Of a stretch of 64,000 nt of DNA, positions 61,739 to 64,000 are shown piece after piece. The notes under the pieces are model-generated. The model worked only from the letters and a program-made list of their open reading frames with translations, did no database searches and had not been told where the DNA came from. Location: contig NZ_JAERQM010000001.1 in NCBI RefSeq assembly GCF_019029495.1, positions 1,302,001 through 1,366,000 on the forward strand. Direction: 5' to 3'. Both the position numbers and the translations under genes were made by a program. The first letter of the stretch is position 1. Every line of letters begins with the position of its first letter. Source of the stretch: Falsiroseomonas oleicola (GTDB lineage Bacteria; Pseudomonadota; Alphaproteobacteria; Acetobacterales; Acetobacteraceae).

Positions 61739-63619
61739 TCAGGCCGCGACCGGCTGTTGCAGCATCGCCGCATCGGGCAGCGTCAGCCCGAGCACCAGGG
61801 CCGCCTGCCCCGCCGCATTCGGCGCCCCGCCCAGCGGCGAGGGCTGCACGACCAGCGCCTGGCCCTGCGGCCGGACCAGCGGGCGCAGCAGCGCCACCGC
61901 CTTGCGATGCAGCGCCTGCGCCTGGTTCACCGCCGCCAAGGGCAGCGCCTCCGGCCGCAGTTCGGCGACGAGCGCCACGGCGGTCGCCGCCCGCGCCATC
62001 AGGCCCAGCGCCTCGGCATGGCTGCGCAGCGGATAGGCGGCGCCCCCTTCCAGCACCAGCCCTTCCAGCCGCATCAGCCGGCCACCATCCTGCAGTTCCG
62101 TCAGCCCCGGCTGCACCGCCGCCAGCGCCCGGCCGATGGGATCGGCGAGCAGCGGCGGGTCGAGATGCGGCAGGGCGCGCGCCATCGCCAGCAGCGCCAG
62201 GGCCTGCCCCACCAGGCTCGCCGGCAGGCCAGGCCGATCCTCGAAAGTGCCCGAAGGTTGCTGCAGGCCGATCAACCGCCGCACCAGCGCGTCCAGCGGC
62301 ACCTCCGCCCCTGCCCGCCGCCGCGCCTCCGCCGCCAGGATGGCGCCGGCGAGGTCGGGCAGGGCCGGTTCGCCCGCCTGGAGCGCCGCCATCTGCCTGT
62401 CGAACCAGGCCTGGAGCGCCGCCACCCGCATCGCCGGCAGCGCGGTGCGATAGGCGCCGCGCGCGGCGAACAGAAGCTGCGTCGCCACCGCATTCAGCGC
62501 CGCCCCGTTGGGGGGCAGCGGGTCCAGTTCCAGCCCCGCCATCGCCGCGCCGGCCGGGCCGGCGGCCGCCATGATGGACGCGGCCTTCTCGGCCGCCAGC
62601 CCGGGGGCAAGCAACCGCTCCTCCCGGACCACCAGGGCTTCCCCGACACTGAGGGTCACCGGGCCATGCCGCAGTATCACCCAGTGCAAGGCCTGTGGGC
62701 GCGCGGCGATGGCCTTCACGGACATGACCTTGTCCGGCGCGCCGGGGCGCAGATGCAAGGTGGGGCCGGTTTCCGGCCAGCCGGCCACGCCCATCGCCAG
62801 ATGCGCCACCGGCTGCCGTTCCGCCCAGACGCTGACGCCGGCCGCCTGTGGCGCGGCGAAATCGCGCCATTCCGCATTGGTGCCGGTGACCCGGCCTTCC
62901 GCCATGTCCAGTCCACCGGCGCCGAGTTGGTCGAGCGCCGTGCTGAGCCGCAGCTTGCCGATCCGCCGCCTGGCGGTGAAGGTCACGCTGAGCTGCAGGA
63001 TCGGGGAGCCGGGGGTGATGGTGTAGTCGTAGCGCAGCGTGCCGATGTCGGTGGTGCGGGGCCGCAACAGGCCGGCCTTGCCGGTGATGCGGCTTTCATG
63101 CCGCAGGATGATGGCGCCATCCTTCCGGTCCAGGGCGAAATCGGTGATCGTATCCTCGGCATCGATGCCGTTGCGGAAGCGGCCCGCGCGGAATTCGACC
63201 AGGTTGCCGGTGTGCACGACGGGCGCCGCCGCCTCATCCACCATCTGCTGCATCACCACGCCCGCCGAGAGATCGCCGGTGAAGCGGTGGAACGGGGTGC
63301 GGATCTCGAAGTTCCGGGGGTCGTCGCGCACCACCTCGGTCGCGCCGAGCGCCGCGCGGCGGCAGGGCAGCGGTGTTTCCGCCATCGCCATGACGAAATC
63401 CAGCAGGCCATCGGCGAAGGCCGGGTCGGCATCGCGGATGTCGGGCTGCGCCAGCAATTCCGCCACCTGCGCATTGGCCGGCACGGCGCAGAAGCCCGCC
63501 GCTTCCGAGTCCGACAGCGCCATGAGCCGCCGGGCCCCGACCGTCACATCCCGGAGCATCGTGCCGCGCAGATGGGCGACCAGGCGGTCACGGTCGGTCG
63601 CATGCAGAAGGTTGCGCAT
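61739..63619 (-). CDS. Large protein of unknown function
   Basis: A 626-residue cytoplasmic-looking protein without signal peptide or membrane helix. The N-terminal 330 residues are beta-rich (DTITDFALDRKDGAIILRHE, TLRYDYTITPGSPILQLSVTF), like a galactose-mutarotase or lyase beta-sandwich. The C-terminal 290 residues are alpha-helical and Ala/Leu-rich (LQAWFDRQMAALQAGEPALP, LVGQALALLAMARALPHLD), like an alpha-toroid. The N-beta/C-alpha order is reversed relative to polysaccharide lyase families, so no firm family can be given. Upstream of and tightly joined to the DUF2272 lipoprotein and the OYE gene, likely one operon. Confidence 0.75.
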   Translation of the reverse strand: MRNLLHATDRDRLVAHLRGTMLRDVTVGARRLMALSDSEAAGFCAVPANAQVAELLAQPDIRDADPAFADGLLDFVMAMAETPLPCRRAALGATEVVRDDPRNFEIRTPFHRFTGDLSAGVVMQQMVDEAAAPVVHTGNLVEFRAGRFRNGIDAEDTITDFALDRKDGAIILRHESRITGKAGLLRPRTTDIGTLRYDYTITPGSPILQLSVTFTARRRIGKLRLSTALDQLGAGGLDMAEGRVTGTNAEWRDFAAPQAAGVSVWAERQPVAHLAMGVAGWPETGPTLHLRPGAPDKVMSVKAIAARPQALHWVILRHGPVTLSVGEALVVREERLLAPGLAAEKAASIMAAAGPAGAAMAGLELDPLPPNGAALNAVATQLLFAARGAYRTALPAMRVAALQAWFDRQMAALQAGEPALPDLAGAILAAEARRRAGAEVPLDALVRRLIGLQQPSGTFEDRPGLPASLVGQALALLAMARALPHLDPPLLADPIGRALAAVQPGLTELQDGGRLMRLEGLVLEGGAAYPLRSHAEALGLMARAATAVALVAELRPEALPLAAVNQAQALHRKAVALLRPLVRPQGQALVVQPSPLGGAPNAAGQAALVLGLTLPDAAMLQQPVAA

Positions 63620-63760
63620 GGGCGGGATCGCTCTCCGGACAGCCGGACAAGGATACCGTTGCCAGAGGGTCGGCGTGAAGGGCCTGCGTCAGCTGTCTTC
63701 GCCAGGGCAGGCCGGCACCAAGGGTCCCGGCCCTGTCAGGCGCCGTGACCCTTGGGTTCC

Positions 63761-64000
63761 TCAGCGTCCCGTCATGATCCGCTCGACGAGCTGCTTGGCC
63801 GTCGGCACGAAGCCGTTGGAATAGAAGGGGTCGCTGGCGAAGCGAAAGGCGTTGTGGCCGGCGAACATCAGGTTGCGGTCCAGCGCCCCGTCATGCGCCA
63901 CGTCCTGCAGGGTCTTCTGGATGCAGAAGCTGCGCGGATCGGCCTTCTTGCCCGTGGAGAAATCCGGCTCGTTCTGCGTCCAGTTCGAGAAGCGGCAATG
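63761..64000 (-). CDS. Nitronate monooxygenase-like FMN protein, C-terminal fragment
   Basis: The last 79 residues of a protein that continues past the right edge. Visible are RSFCIQKTLQDVAHDGALDR, the LMFAGHNAFRFASDPFY block and the closing VPTAKQLVERIMTGR. The order Cys-Ile-Gln, FAGxNAxR and a final KELxxRI-type helix matches the C-terminus of 2-nitropropane dioxygenase/nitronate monooxygenase proteins, which oxidise nitroalkanes with FMN. The assignment is tentative because only the end is seen. A 141-bp gap separates it from the 626-residue protein. Confidence 0.6.
   Translation of the reverse strand, partial: HCRFSNWTQNEPDFSTGKKADPRSFCIQKTLQDVAHDGALDRNLMFAGHNAFRFASDPFYSNGFVPTAKQLVERIMTGR

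Overview
The window is very GC-rich (roughly 70 percent by eye), densely packed DNA from an alphaproteobacterium. The gene set points to the Rhodospirillales/Acetobacteraceae (Roseomonas-like): orphan Bug-family solute receptors, an AapJQMP amino-acid transporter, CheZ, PhaR with a PhaC-like enzyme, and a local cluster of GANTC (CcrM-type) sites. This placement is an inference from gene content. I see no rRNA, tRNA, CRISPR, prophage or intact insertion sequence. All genes look like chromosomal housekeeping or accessory metabolism.

Layout. 1-3856 (minus): hyfB-hyfC-hyfE-hyfF, the membrane arm of a hydrogenase-4/formate-hydrogenlyase-like complex, cut by the left edge. 4088-6551 (plus): TRAP permeases DctQ and DctM without a DctP receptor, coupled to trmO. 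6563-11345: aldo/keto reductase, an exported IalB-like protein, a RutE-like nitroreductase, an Nfu Fe-S carrier and a 5'-nucleotidase. 11609-13815: TauE/SafE exporter, TIGR02186 protein and Usp. 14042-18938: di-heme cytochrome c with a sorbosone-dehydrogenase-like enzyme, two methyltransferases and a Bug receptor. 19066-24826: acs, an EAL protein, an MFS carrier, a DUF1674 protein and htpX. 24914-31588 (minus): csbD, aminotransferase-ridA-nupC, rmuC, carbonic anhydrase and purH. 31753-35825: nitroreductase, cheZ and a large RTX/glycine-rich protein. 35966-39524: polyhydroxyalkanoate (PHA) functions (thiolase, PhaC-like, a PhaE-like overlapping ORF, PhaR). 39684-46052: XRE regulator, kup, and a ZntR-like regulator divergent from a ZntA-like P-type ATPase coupled to a SCO protein. 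46056-50572 (minus): aapJQMP. 50804-55463: ornithine-cyclodeaminase-like protein, Gfo/Idh/MocA, GH13 glucosidase and SDR. 55846-59758: RraA-like protein, LysR, enolase-superfamily enzyme and Bug receptor, a likely sugar-acid catabolic locus. 59800-64000 (minus): Old Yellow Enzyme, a DUF2272 lipoprotein, a 626-residue protein of unknown function and the end of a nitronate-monooxygenase-like gene.

The most unusual non-coding signals are: a dispersed family of palindromic intergenic elements near 9.7, 13.8, 23.3, 40.2 and 55.6 kb, with a 28-nt perfect palindrome shared by two loci and compensatory changes in another stem; 12 GANTC sites in 218 bp at 23070-23287; two identical 50-bp hairpin units between aapJ and aapQ; and operators with clear symmetry in front of the ATPase gene and the LysR-controlled locus. 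The most unusual proteins are the RTX protein carrying a PGRS-like five-unit glycine repeat and the PhaE-like/PhaC-like pair that share over 200 bp in different frames.
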